From Pseudomonas syringae (GTDB taxonomy: Bacteria; Pseudomonadota; Gammaproteobacteria; Pseudomonadales; Pseudomonadaceae): a DNA stretch of 64,000 nt. Below the pieces are notes generated by a model. It was not told the origin of the DNA. It did no database searches and saw only the letters and a program-made list of their open reading frames with translations. This document shows, one piece after another, positions 25,412 through 37,100 of this stretch (its first letter is position 1; every line of letters begins with the position of its first letter). The stretch spans positions 1-64,000 of the forward strand of contig NZ_WKEQ01000005.1 in assembly GCF_021605415.1 (NCBI RefSeq), in the 5' to 3' direction. Both the position numbers and the translations under genes were made by a program.

Positions 25412-26283
25412 TGCTGACTTTTACCCTCGGCACCTTTGCCATCGCCCTCAACCACTTGCTGCTGATCAGTGCCCTGGCGCTGGCGACCTTCGTCGGCTGG
25501 CGGGTGGCGAAACGCGGTGGCGATAACCCCGAGTCGGCGCTGTTCAGCCTGTTTCTGCTCGGCATGCTGGTGGCGCGTGTTGCGTTCGTCATCGTGTACT
25601 GGGCGCACTATCGCAATGATCCGTGGCAAATCATCGACCTGCGCGACGGCGGCTTCCTCGCCTGGCCCGGCGTCGTGGTGTTGCTGCTCGCGGCGTTGTA
25701 TCGCGGCTGGCGCCGGCCCGGTTTGCGCCGTCCGCTGGGGTTTGGTGTGGCCAGTGGCGTGGTGTTCTGGCTGATGGCAACGCTATCGGTGAGTCTTTAT
25801 GAACAAGGCACCCGCCTGCCGGATATTTCCCTACGCAATGCTGCCGGGGAAACCGTGAAGCTGCGCGATTATCAGGGAGGCCCTCTGGTCATCAATCTCT
25901 GGGCGACCTGGTGCCCACCCTGCCGCCGGGAAATGCCCGTACTGGAAAACGCGCAAAAACAACGGCCCGATCTGACGTTCCTGTTCGTCAATCAGGCCGA
26001 GAGCATGCAAAGCGTCGCGACCTTTTTGGAAACCCAGGGGTTGAGCCTGTCCAACGTGCTGTTTGATCGCAGCGGTCGTCTGGGTCAAGCCGTGGGTTCC
26101 ATGGCGGTGCCGACTACGCTGTTCTATAGCCCGGACGGTCGTTTGCTCAGCAGCCACCTGGGCGAGTTGTCGAACGCCAGTCTGGCCCGTGCACTGGAAA
26201 GCTTCGACACACCAAACCCGACCGTTGCACCGGCCACCTCTTCTTCAAGGAAACTGCCATGCCCCGCCTCCGCCACCTGCTGA
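25411..26283 (+). CDS. TlpA-like membrane thioredoxin protein
   Basis: A 290-aa protein with an N-terminal membrane part (about four helices, residues 8-130) and a C-terminal periplasmic thioredoxin domain (about 145-270) with the CxxC motif in WATWCPPCRREMPVLE and the cis-Pro in MAVPTTLFY. It corresponds by position to PA2477. It probably accepts electrons from DsbD and reduces periplasmic targets. ATG 25411 overlaps the dsbD stop by one base; the 3' end overlaps dsbG by 25 bp. Confidence 0.85.
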   Translation: MLTFTLGTFAIALNHLLLISALALATFVGWRVAKRGGDNPESALFSLFLLGMLVARVAFVIVYWAHYRNDPWQIIDLRDGGFLAWPGVVVLLLAALYRGWRRPGLRRPLGFGVASGVVFWLMATLSVSLYEQGTRLPDISLRNAAGETVKLRDYQGGPLVINLWATWCPPCRREMPVLENAQKQRPDLTFLFVNQAESMQSVATFLETQGLSLSNVLFDRSGRLGQAVGSMAVPTTLFYSPDGRLLSSHLGELSNASLARALESFDTPNPTVAPATSSSRKLPCPASATC

Positions 26284-27026
26284 CGCTGACCCTGGGCACT
26301 GCCCTGCTCCACCTGCCGTCGGTTCAGGCTGAAGAATTGCCCGCCGCGATCAAACAGATTGAAGCCAAAGGCGCGAAAATCGTCGGCCAGTTCGACGCAC
26401 CCAGCGGCCTGCGCGGTTACGCGGCGCAGTACCAGAATCGGGGTATGGCGCTGTACCTGACGCCCGACGGCAAACATGTGTTGCTGGGCAATCTGTACGA
26501 TGCCGATGGCAAGGATCTGAGCAGCGAGCCACTGCAGAAAATGGTCTACGCGCCGATGGCAAAGGAAGTCTGGGCCAAGTTCGAGGCCAGTGACTGGATT
26601 CAGGACGGCAACAAGGATGCACCGCGCACCGTGTACCTGTTCAGCGATCCGAATTGCCCGTATTGCAACATGTTCTGGGAACAGGCAAGGCCGTGGGTCA
26701 CCGCCGGCAAAGTGCAATTGCGTCACATCATGGTCGGCATCATCCGCGAAGACAGCCCGGGCAAATCCGCCGCATTGCTCGCGGCCAAGGATCCGGCCAA
26801 AGCATTGGCCGATCACGAAAAGGCCGGCAAGGGCAGTTCGCTCAAGGCGCTGAAAGACATTCCGCCAGCCGTGCAGAAAAAACTCGCCGCCAACATGCAG
26901 TTGATGGAAGACCTCGACTTGCAGGCGACGCCAGCCATTTTTTACATGGACGACAAGGGTGAGCTGCAACAGCAGCAGGGGGCGCCGACGGCGGACAAAC
27001 TGGCGAAGATTTTGGGGCCTAAATAA
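26259..27026 (+). CDS. dsbG: Disulfide isomerase/chaperone DsbG
   Basis: A 255-aa periplasmic thiol:disulfide isomerase of the DsbC/G family. Signal peptide 1-24 (VQAEE junction), N-terminal dimerisation domain (about 30-90), then a thioredoxin domain with CPYC in SDPNCPYCNMFWEQA and cis-Pro in LQATPAIFYMDD. The length is near E. coli DsbG (248 aa). It overlaps the upstream tlpA-like gene, so the three genes form one operon. DsbG protects single cysteines from oxidation, a role that fits control by a copper-sensing DsbRS system. Confidence 0.9.
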   Translation: MPRLRHLLTLTLGTALLHLPSVQAEELPAAIKQIEAKGAKIVGQFDAPSGLRGYAAQYQNRGMALYLTPDGKHVLLGNLYDADGKDLSSEPLQKMVYAPMAKEVWAKFEASDWIQDGNKDAPRTVYLFSDPNCPYCNMFWEQARPWVTAGKVQLRHIMVGIIREDSPGKSAALLAAKDPAKALADHEKAGKGSSLKALKDIPPAVQKKLAANMQLMEDLDLQATPAIFYMDDKGELQQQQGAPTADKLAKILGPK

Positions 27027-27033
27027 GCAAAGT

Positions 27034-27107
27034 AAAAAGATCGCAGCCTTCGGCAGCTCCTACAGGTATCGATTTCCGTGTAGCTGCCGCAGTCTGCGAT
27101 CTTTTTT
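27034..27107. terminator. AAAAGATCGCAGCC-type inverted repeat/terminator after dsbG
   Basis: AAAAAGATCGCAG (27034-27046) pairs with CTGCGATCTTTTT (from 27094); inner segments CTTCGGCAGCT and AGCTGCCGCAG also pair. It lies between convergent dsbG and the alpha/beta hydrolase, with A and T tracts on the two sides, so it can terminate both. Confidence 0.8.
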
Positions 27108-27111
27108 CTCA

Positions 27112-27933
27112 TCAGCGACGCGACAGTTGCTCAGCCAAAAACGTAGACAACACCTCAGTCACAAACTCCGGGTTCTCCAGATTGGAGATATGCCCCGCCT
27201 CCGGCACCAGCACACACGGACAACCGATCAACCCGGCCATTTCCTGCGCTTCCACAGGTGGACGCGGTTTGTCCTGGTCGCCACACAACACCAAGGTGGT
27301 CAGCGCATTCAATTCGCCCAGACGCGGTAAAAAATCTTCCCGGGAAAACGTGATACGCCCCATCGGCACGATGCTTTCGCGCAGTCGCTCGGACGGGAGC
27401 GCTGCCAGCTTCGCGCGAAAATCCTGATACAGCGGTGATTGCGGATCGATGCCCGGACGGAAAAAGATCGGCACAACGATGTCGAGCAAAGGTTCAGGAA
27501 TCGCGCCGCTCTCTTCAATCTGCTTGAACAGCGAGAAGTAATACTGACGAGTCGGCTCAGGCTCGACGCCCAGATAGGTATCCATCAACACCAGACCGTT
27601 GACCCGCTGCGGCGCCGACAACGCCAGCCGCGCGCCCCACATGCCGCCGACTGACAGCCCGATCAGCGTCACCCGGTCGATGTCCAGATGATCGAGTAAG
27701 GCCAATGCCTGACGCGCGATGTCATCCAGCGACGTCGTGCCTTGCGGCATCGGCCCGGAATCGCCATGCCCCCACAGATCCAGGGCAATCACCCGATAGT
27801 GTGGCGACAACGCGGCGATCTGCGGTGCCCACATGGTTTGATCCCACAGATAACTGCCGGCGAGCAGCACCGCAGGGCCCGAGCCTTGATCAATGTAATG
27901 AAGTGCTTGTCCGTCAATCGTGACAAAGGGCAT
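27112..27933 (-). CDS. Alpha/beta-fold hydrolase
   Basis: A 273-aa hydrolase. Motifs: YIDQGSGPAVLLAGSYLWD (oxyanion region), DLWGHGDSGP, nucleophile elbow GLSVGG (Ser near residue 92), a late Asp in VLCGDQDKPRPP and the catalytic His in PEAGHISNLE. ATG 27933 has a near-perfect AAGGAGG six bases upstream. It lies just downstream of pvdL on the same strand but is separated by a REP doublet, so it may or may not belong to the pyoverdine locus; it is not a typical NRPS type-II thioesterase. The substrate is unknown. Confidence 0.8.
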   Translation of the reverse strand: MPFVTIDGQALHYIDQGSGPAVLLAGSYLWDQTMWAPQIAALSPHYRVIALDLWGHGDSGPMPQGTTSLDDIARQALALLDHLDIDRVTLIGLSVGGMWGARLALSAPQRVNGLVLMDTYLGVEPEPTRQYYFSLFKQIEESGAIPEPLLDIVVPIFFRPGIDPQSPLYQDFRAKLAALPSERLRESIVPMGRITFSREDFLPRLGELNALTTLVLCGDQDKPRPPVEAQEMAGLIGCPCVLVPEAGHISNLENPEFVTEVLSTFLAEQLSRR

Positions 27934-28050
27934 CGTCAACCTCCTTGGCAAAAAAATGGAACAGGCAGACTGAGCTGCACACGTTCCATCGTCAACCGGA
28001 GAAATGTACGTGTTTGTACACCGATCTATTGTGGCGTCGGCGCGGACGCA

Positions 28051-28138
28051 ATCGCTGGCAAGCCAGCTCCCACAGTCACCGGTTGTACACCTTTTTGTGA
28101 ACAACACTGATACCTGTGGGAGCTGGCTTCCAGCGATG
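28051..28138. repeat. REP doublet between pvdL and the hydrolase gene
   Basis: ATCGCTGGCAAGCCAGCTCC plus CACAG (28051-28075) and the inverted CTGTGGGAGCTGGCTTCCAG plus CGAT (28114-28137) flank a 38-bp spacer. This is a standard Pseudomonas REP pair, 23 bp beyond the pvdL stop. Confidence 0.85.
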
Positions 28139-28161
28139 AGGCCCGAACACACACTAAAGAA

Positions 28162-31100
28162 TCAAAGCCCCTCCAGCTCCGCCATCAGATCATTCAGCCG
28201 ATCCACTTTCTCCTCAGTGATGTCGCTGGCCGCCAGTCCATCGATGTACTCGGCCAGTTCTTCCACCGTGCTGCACTCGAACATCGCACGCAACGGTACG
28301 TCGCGTTGCAGGGCCTTTTGCACCCGCGAGGCGATTTGCGTGGCCAGCAGAGAATGCCCGCCGAGTTCGAAGAAATTGTCGCGCACACCGACTTGCTCGA
28401 TCTTCAGCACCTCGGCCCAGATCCTGACAAGGGTCTGTTCCAGTTCGTTGCGCGGCGCCAGGTAATCCTGGCTTTGCATCTGGCCGATTTCCAACGTCGG
28501 CAACGCCTTGCGATCCAGTTTTCCGTTGGCATTAAGGGGCAGTTGCTCCATCCACAGCCAGTGCAGCGGCACCATGTATTCTGGCAATTCGGCGCGCAGA
28601 CGTTGTTTGATCCGCTCCAGACGCTCACCCGGATTGAGCGCCGAATCCGCCGCCACCAGATAGCCGACCAGATGCTTGCCGTTAACGCCTTCCTGCACGC
28701 CGACCGCCCCGTCGCGGACTTCCGGTTGTTCGTGAAGACGCGCCTCGATTTCACCCGGTTCGATGCGGTAACCGCGAATCTTCACTTGGTGATCGACCCG
28801 CCCGACATATTCCAGCACGCCGTCACTGCGACGTCGCGCCAGGTCACCGGTGCGGTACAGGCGCTCGCCCGGCGCGCCGAACGGGTTCGGCACGAAGACC
28901 GGCGCGGTGCGCAACGGGTCGCTGACGTAACCGCGACCGACACCAGTGCCGGCCACGCACAATTCGCCCACGGCGCCCAACGGCACCAGTTCCAGCGCGC
29001 CATCGACCAGGTAGAGCAAGTTGTTGTCGGTCGGCGTGCCGATTGGCAAATAACTGCCGCGTGTCGAGGCCATGTCGACGCGGAAGAACGCCACGTCGTC
29101 CGAACACTCCGCCGGGCCGTAAGCGTTGACCAGACCGATGTCCGGGTACCGCAGCAGCCATTGATGGGCCAATTCCGGCGGCATCGCTTCGCCGGTCGGC
29201 AGCATCCACCGCAGACCGTCGAGGCTCAAACGCTCCTGAGCCAACATGCCCTGAATCAGCGACGGCACGCTCTCCAGCACCGTGATGCCTTGCGCTTCGA
29301 CGTGTGCCAGCAAACCCTGCGGATCATGGGCGATGGAGTTCGGCACGATGTCCACCCGCGCGCCGAACAGCGGCGCCGCGAGGAACTGCCATACCGAAAT
29401 GTCGAAGCTTTGCGACGCGGTCTGCGCGATCACATCGGCATCGCTCAGGTTCAGGTACGGTACTTTGCTCAGTTGGTTGTTGAGCATGCCGCGCTGTTCG
29501 ACCATCACGCCTTTCGGCAGACCGGTGGAGCCGGAGGTGTAAATCACATAGGCCAAATTATCCGGGCCACTGTAGATCCCAGGGTTCTCCACCGACACGT
29601 CACGCGCCTGTACGTCTTCCCACACCAACAGTTTCGGACGATTGGCACAACTGAACTCGTCGAGCAGGGTTTGCGCCTGTTCACGACACGCCTCGCTGCA
29701 CACCAGCACCGGCGTGCGGCTCAGATCGACAATGCGTTGCAGACGCTGGCTCGGCAGGCCCGGATCCAGCGGCAGGTAACCGGCACCGGCCTTGAAGCTA
29801 CCGATGATCATGCCGAGCAGATCAAGGTTACGTTCGGCAAGCAACGCCACCGGTTGATCCATCTTCACGCCCGCCGCGACCAAGGCATGACCGAGTCGGT
29901 TGGCGCTCTGATTCAGCTCGGCGTAGCGCTGTTGCCGGTCGAGGCAACTGGCGGCGATACGCGTTGGATGCGCCGCGACCTGCGCTTCGAACAGCGCCAC
30001 GTAGCTGTGCTCCAGCGGATAGTCGTGCTGGCTCTGGTTGCAACCGTGCAACAGGAAATCCTGTTCTTCGGCACCGAGCAGCGGCAAGTCGGCCATGTCG
30101 CCATGGAACCCGTCGACCAGCGCCAGCAGCAGGCGTTTGAATTCGCCGAGCATGCGTTCGATGGTCGATTCGTCGAAATAACGCTGGTCGTAAGACAGGT
30201 GCAAACCGAGGTCATCGCCCGGGTAACACACCGCCGTCAACGGGAAGTTGGTGTGAGTGCGGCCGGAATCCGACGTGGCATTGAGGCTTTGCGCACGATC
30301 CAGCACCGAGACTTCCACCGGCGCGTTCTCGAACACGAACAGGCTGTCGAACAGCGGCTGGCCTTTCGGCAACTCGCTCTGTTCCTGGATGTTCACCAAT
30401 GGCAGGTATTCGTACTCGCGCAGTTGCATGTTGTTGTCGAGCAAACCGCTCAGCCACTGACGCACGCCGCACGGCTGATCGTCCGTCGGCATCTGCACGC
30501 GCAACGCGATGCTGTTGATGAACAGGCCGACGGTGCGTTGCATCTGCGGCATCTCAACCGGACGCCCGGCCACGGTGACGCCGAACAGCACGTCGCGATC
30601 ACCGCTCAAGCGGCGCAGCACCAAGGCCCACGCCGCTTGCGCAAAGGTGTTGATGGTCAGTTGATGGGCCTGAGCAAGTTCACGCAAACGGGCGCCATCC
30701 TCGACGTTGAGCCGGGTGTAGCGGTCGCCGACGACCATGCCACCGCTGTCCCCGGCGTGTTCGCGCAGGAATGGCCGGTCGCTCGGAATCGGCGTGGTGC
30801 GTTCGAAACCTTGCAGGTTTTGCTGCCACCACTGCCGCGCTTCGTCCAGGTTCTGGCGTTGCAGCCAGCCGATGTAGTCGCGGTAGCGCGGCGGCACGTC
30901 CAGTTGCGCTTCGCGGCCTTCACCCAGCGCGGTGTAAATCTCGAAGAAGTCGTTCATCAGCAACGAACGGCACCAGGCATCGATGAGAATGTGGTGGTTG
31001 CTCATCATGAACCAGTAACGCGCCTCACCGACCTTGATCAGGCGCAGGTGGAACGGTGCCTGATTGAGCAGATCGAATCCGGCTTCGCGCTCGCTTTTCA

Positions 31101-34100
31101 GCAGGGCTTGCAGCTTCGGTTCCTGCTCGGCGTCGGCGATGTTGCTCCAGTCGAGGTACTCGATCGGCGTGCGCACCGGCGTGTGGATCACTTGCAACAT
31201 GTCGGCGCCGACGTTCCAGCAGAACGATGCGCGCAAGGCTTCGTGACGCGCCGCCACCGCTTGCCACGCCAGGGCGAAACGCTCGGGATCAAGCTCACTG
31301 TTGATGCGGTAGCGATCCTGCATGTAATACAGACCGGTGCCCGGTTCGAGCAAGGTGTGCAGGAGCATGCCTTCCTGCATCGGCGTCAGCGGGTAGACGT
31401 CTTCAATGTGTGCCGCTGGCACTGGCAAGGCGTCGAGCTGCATCTGAGTCAGTCGCGCCAGCGGGAAGTCCGACGGCGTCAGACCACCGGCCGAATCCTG
31501 CAGGCAATGTTCGATCAGGCTTTGCAATTCGCCAATATACGCATCGGCCAGATCATTGATGGTTTGCACCTCATAACGCTCGGCACTGAACGTCCAGCGC
31601 AGCAGCAATTCGCCGCCGTAAACCTGACTGTCGACGCTCAATTCGTTCGGCAACGGTGCTTGCGGATCATGGGCCGCACCGACCGGCTCGTCCAGCGGAC
31701 GGAACAGCGCATTGCTGCCGAAACTCTGGTCGAACTGGCCGAGGTAGTTGAAGGTGATCGGCGCGTGCGGCAGTGCCGCCATGCACTCGCGACTGGCGTC
31801 ATCGGCCAGATAACGCAGCACGCCGTAACCAAGGCCTTTGTGTGGCACAGCGCGCAGTTGCTCCTTGATCGCCTTGATCGAAGCGCCCTGCCCGCCGGCC
31901 TCTTCGATGTTGTGCGGGGTCAGGCGCAGCGGATAAGCGCTGGTGAACCAGCCGACGGTGCGGGTCAGGTCAATTTCGTCGAAGAGGGTTTCGCGACCGT
32001 GACCTTCGAGTTGAATCAGCGCCGATGGCTGACCGTTCCAGCGGCACAACACGCGGACCAATGCGGTCAGCAACAGGTCATTGACCTGTGTGCGGTAGGC
32101 GCTTGGCGCCTGTTGCAGCAATTGCCGGGTGCGCTCGGCATCAAGGCGCACGCTGACGGTTTGCGCGTGGCGGTTCTGCTGGCCGCCCTGCGGATTTTCG
32201 CAAGGCAGACCGGCATTTGGCCCGGCCAGTTGGGTCTGCCACCAGTTCAGTTCTTCACGCAGGGATTCGCTGCCGGCGTAGGCCTGCAAGCGTGCCGCCC
32301 AGTCCTTGAAGGCGCTGGTTTTCGCCGGCAGTTTCACCGCCTGTTCAGTGTCGATCTGGCGATACACGGTTTGCAGATCGTCGAGCAACACGCGCCACGA
32401 CACGCCGTCGACCACCAAATGATGGATCGCGATGAACAGACGTTGCTGAGCATCCGGCCCGTCGACCAGCAAGGCACGCATCAACGGGCCGCGTTCCAGA
32501 TCGAGGCTGCGCTGGGCATCGGCAAACAATGCGACGCACTTGTCCATCGATGGCACACGCACTTGCCAGAGCACGGCGTCTTCGCTCACCGGTTGATGCG
32601 TGGCGTGCCATTCGCCTTGGGCCTCGGTGAAGCGCAAGCGCAAGGCGTCATGTTGTTCGATCACCGCCAGCAGCGCTTGCTCCAGACGACGAGGTTCGAG
32701 AGTGTGCGTGGGTTCCAGCAGTAACGCCTGGTTCCAGTGCTGACGCTGGGCAATGTCGGTGTCGAAGAACCAGTGCTGAATCGGCGTCAAGCGCGATTCG
32801 CCAGTCACTAGACCTTGCTCGGCCGTCACTTGCTCGCTGCGGCTGGCGACGGCGGCGAGGGTCTGCACGGTCTGGTGCTGGAACAAATCACGCGGACTGA
32901 AATGAATGCCTTGCTGTCGCGCGCGACTGACCACTTGAATCGACAGAATCGAATCACCGCCCAATTCGAAGAAGTTGTCGTTGAGGCCGACCTGCTGAAC
33001 GTTGAGCACCTCGCACCAGATTCGCGCCAGGGTCAGTTCAAGATCATTGCTCGGCGCCACGTATTGCTGGCGATTGAGTTCTGGATCCGGCGCCGGCAAG
33101 GCGCGGCGGTCGAGTTTGCCATTGGCGGTCAGCGGCATGCTGGCTAGCAGAATCAAGTGCGTTGGCACCATGTAATCCGGCAGTTGCGATTTGAGGTGCG
33201 CCTTGAGCGCCTCGCGCAGTTCGGCTTGCTCGGCTTCGCCTTGCCCGGTGACGTCGGTCACCAGATAACCGACCAGTTGTTTGCCGCTCGGGGCGTCCAG
33301 CGCGAGCACCACGGCTTCGCGGATGGACGCATGTTCGAGCAGACGGGTTTCGATCTCGCCCAGTTCGATGCGGAAACCACGAATTTTCACTTGATGGTCG
33401 ATGCGTCCGAGGTATTCCACCAGACCGTCAGCGCGCTGGCGCACCAGGTCGCCAGTGCGGTACATGCGCCCGCCCTGCGTGGCGAACGGGTCGGCGACAA
33501 AACGCTCGGCCGTGATGCCCGGACGCTCGTGATAAGCCTGGGCCAGACCGGCGCCACCGACGAACAATTCGCCGGTCGCGCCTTGCGGCACCAGCGCCAG
33601 ATCGGCGTCGAGAATGTACGCCACGCGCGCACCGATCACGCTGCCGATCGGCACGCTGCCGGCCCCCTCTTCCAACACTTCAGGGGCGAGACTCGCCAGC
33701 GGCATGACCACAGTTTCGGTCGGCCCATAAGCGTTAAAGAACACGCTCGGTTTGAACGCCGCGCGGATACGCGCCAGATGCTCGCCGGTCAGGGCTTCGC
33801 CGCCAGTGATGATCATGCGCACCGGCAACACATCATTTTGCGTCGCCAGCCATTGCGCCAACTGACTGCCGTAGCTCGGGGTAAAACCGAGGACGTTGAT
33901 GCGATGGGTACGAATCAACCCGCAGATTTCTTCCGCGTCCCACTGCCCTTGCGCTCGCAATACCACGTGCGCACCGCTGAGCAATGGCACCAGCAGACGC
34001 TCGGTGGCGGCATCGAAGTTGATCGAGTAGAAGTGCAGTTCGCAGTCGTCCGGGCGCATCGCGAAACGCTCAATCACGGCTTGGCAGTGCATGGCGATTT

Positions 34101-37100
34101 CACCGTGGGACACCACCACACCTTTCGGCTTGCCGGTGGAGCCGGAGGTGTAAATCAGGTACGCCTGATGCTGCGGCAAACTGATAAACGGCAACTCGCT
34201 GGCCGGGTAATTCGCCAGTGCAGGGCTGTCGTCTTCAAGGCACCAGTGCGCCACGTTCGACGGCAGTTCGCCAAGGGCAGCAAACATCGCGCGGTCACTG
34301 AGCAGCAGGCCGACGCCGCTGTCTTCGATCATGTAATGCAGGCGATCGAGCGGGTATTCCGGATCCAGCGGCACGTAAGCGCCGCCAGCCTTGAGAATCG
34401 CCAACAGGCCAATGACCATTTCCAGCGAACGCTCCAGCGCCAGACCGACCCGCACTTGCGGGCCGACGCCGCGCTCACGCAGCACCCAGGCCAGACGATT
34501 GGCGCGGCTGTCGAGTTCGGCATAGCTCAAGGTCTGCCCGGCAAACGTCAGCGCCGGCGCGTCTTGGCGCAGCAAGGCTTGTTCGGCAAACAGGTGATGG
34601 ATGCACTGGTCGAGACGATGTTCGCCCGGCTCTTTACCGAGGCTCGACAACAGATGTTGTTGCTCCTGCGCATCGAGCAGCGGCAATTGGCTGAGGCGTT
34701 GTTGCGGGTCGGCGATCAGCGCTTGCAGCAGGTTGCGCCAATGTTTGGCCATGCGCGCGATGCGTGGTTCGTCGAACAGGTCCGTGCTGTAGGTCAGGCA
34801 GCAACCGAGGCGATGGTCGAGGTCGGTGACCTCCAGGTTGAGGTCGAACTTGGTCGCCCGGGCGTCGTTGACCAGGTACTCGACGGTCATCCCCGCAAGA
34901 CTGCGCGTCTGCTGGAATTCCCAGCGCTGGACGTTGCACATCACCTGGAACAGCGGGTTGTATGCCGCGCTGCGCGGAGGCTGCAACGCTTCAACCAAAT
35001 GATCGAACGGCAGATCCTGATGGGACTGCCCTTCGATCACCGTGTGGCGAACCTGCTCGAACAACTCGCCGACCGACATTTGGCCGTCGAGCTGGCAACG
35101 CAGCACCTGAGTATTGAGAAACGCACCGATCAGGCCTTCGCTTTCCGGGCGGATGCGGTTGGCGACCGGAGCGCCGATGCGCAAATCGGTCTGGCCGCTG
35201 TAGCGGTAAAGCAGCACCGCCAGCGCGGCCGTCATGGTCATGAACAGAGTCAGACCGTTTTGTGCATTGAACGCACGCACGCGCCCGGCGAGCTCATCGC
35301 TCAGGTCGAAGCGGAACAATTCGCCCCGGTGGCTTTGCACCGGCGGACGCGGACGATCACCCGGCAATTCCAGCAGCGGATGTTCGCGGCCCAGTTGCGC
35401 CGTCCAGTAATCGAGTTGGCGCTGACGCTCGCCGGCTTCCAGCCAGTCTCGCTGCCAGACGCTGTAGTCGAGGTATTGCACCGGCAGCGGTTCCAGCGGC
35501 GACTCGCGCTCATCGATGAATGCTTCGTAGAGCGCGCTGAGTTCGCGGGCAAAAATATCCATCGCCCAGCCTTCAGTGACGATGTGGTGCAGGGTCAGGA
35601 CGAAGTAGTGCTCGCGCTCCGCGGTCTTGACCAGACAGGCACGCAGCAGCGGACCAGTTTCCAGATCGAAGGGCAGGTGCGCCTGTTCGTCGGCGAATCG
35701 CTGGACGCGTTGCTCGCGTATATCGGCGGCCAGTGCCGAGAAATCTTTCCAGTCCATGCGCACACCGGTTTCGCCATGCACCTGCTGACGCGCCACGCCG
35801 TCGACGCTCGGGAACGTGGTGCGCAGGGTTTCGTGACGCAGGATCAGCGCCTGCAACGCCGCCTCGAAACGCCCGACATCGAGCACGCCACGCAGGCGTG
35901 CCATGCCGCCGACGTTGTACGCCGGACTGTCCGGTTCCATCTGCCAGAGGAACCACATCCGTTGCTGGGAATAGGACAGCGGCACCGGTTGGCTGCGGTC
36001 GACTGTCCCAATAGGCGGTTGTTTGTTGGTGCGACCGCTGGCCTGGATCTGACGGATCTGTTCGGCGAAATCGCTGAGTTCGCTGTGCTCGAACAGCGCG
36101 CGCAACGGCAGTTCGACGTCGCAGGCCTGACGGGTGCGCGAGATGATTTGCGTGGCGAGCAACGAGTGCCCGCCGAGGGCGAAGAAGTCGTCGCGCAGGC
36201 CGACTTGAGGCAGGCCCAGCACGTCGCGCCAGATGGCGGCGATTTGCTGCTCCAGCTCAGTGACCGGCTCGACGTGTTCACGCAGTTGCCATTGCGGCTC
36301 GGGCAAGGCGCGCCGGTCGAGTTTGCCGCTCGGGCTCAGCGGCATGGCATCGAGGCGCATCAATTGCGCCGGCACCATGTATTCCGGCAGTTCGGCGGCG
36401 AGTACGGTTTTCAGGCGAGCGATCTGCGCGTGGGATTCTTCGAGGGCATTGATGGCGGTGAAGTAGCCAATCAGTTGCGCGCCGGCAGCCGTTTCGCGCA
36501 CCAGCACGACGGCTTGGGCGACGCCGTCCTGAGCCAAAAGGCGCGCTTCGATTTCCTCCGGTTCGACGCGAAAGCCGCGCAGCTTCACCTGCTGATCGAG
36601 GCGACCGAGGTATTCGATCACGCCATCGGCGTTCCATCGCGCACGGTCGCCGGTGCGATACAGACGCGTGCCGTTGTCGCTCAGTGGATCGACCACGAAG
36701 CGTTCGGCGGTCAGTGAAGGACGGCCAAGATAACCCCGCGCCAGACCGGCGCCGCTGATGCACAGCTCACCCGGCACGCCCGCCGGAACCGGGTTGAGGT
36801 CGCCGTCGAGAATGCGGCAGACCACGTTGCCCAGCGGTCGGCCAATCGGCGAGCGCACGCCATCGGCCACGGAGCAGTGCCAATGGGTGACGTTGATCGC
36901 TGTTTCAGTCGGGCCGTAACGGTTGTGCAATTGCACCGCCGGCAGTTGCGCCAGCACGCGGTTGCGCAGATCCGCCGGCAACGCTTCACCCCCCGAAAAT
37001 ATACGACGCAGGCGGGTACAGTCGGCACTCAGCGGTTCGTCGATGAACAACGCAAGCAGCGGCGGCACGAAGTGCAACGTCGTTACGCCGTACTGTTGAA

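Noticed and set aside
27112..27933. Considered as the pyoverdine type-II thioesterase or the PA2411 counterpart
   Set aside because: The nucleophile context and length fit a general alpha/beta hydrolase better; no PvdS box was found before it and a REP doublet separates it from pvdL.
28051..28138. Repeat cluster considered as a CRISPR-like array
   Set aside because: The units are inverted REP pairs without regular spacing or multiple spacers, and no cas genes are present.
28306..32724. 1472-aa open frame on the plus strand opposite pvdL
   Set aside because: It is a codon-bias shadow of the high-GC pvdL gene; it has no domain and repetitive Gln/Arg/His composition.
33157..36717. 1186-aa open frame on the plus strand opposite pvdL
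   Set aside because: Same reason: antisense to conserved NRPS modules, no independent signal.
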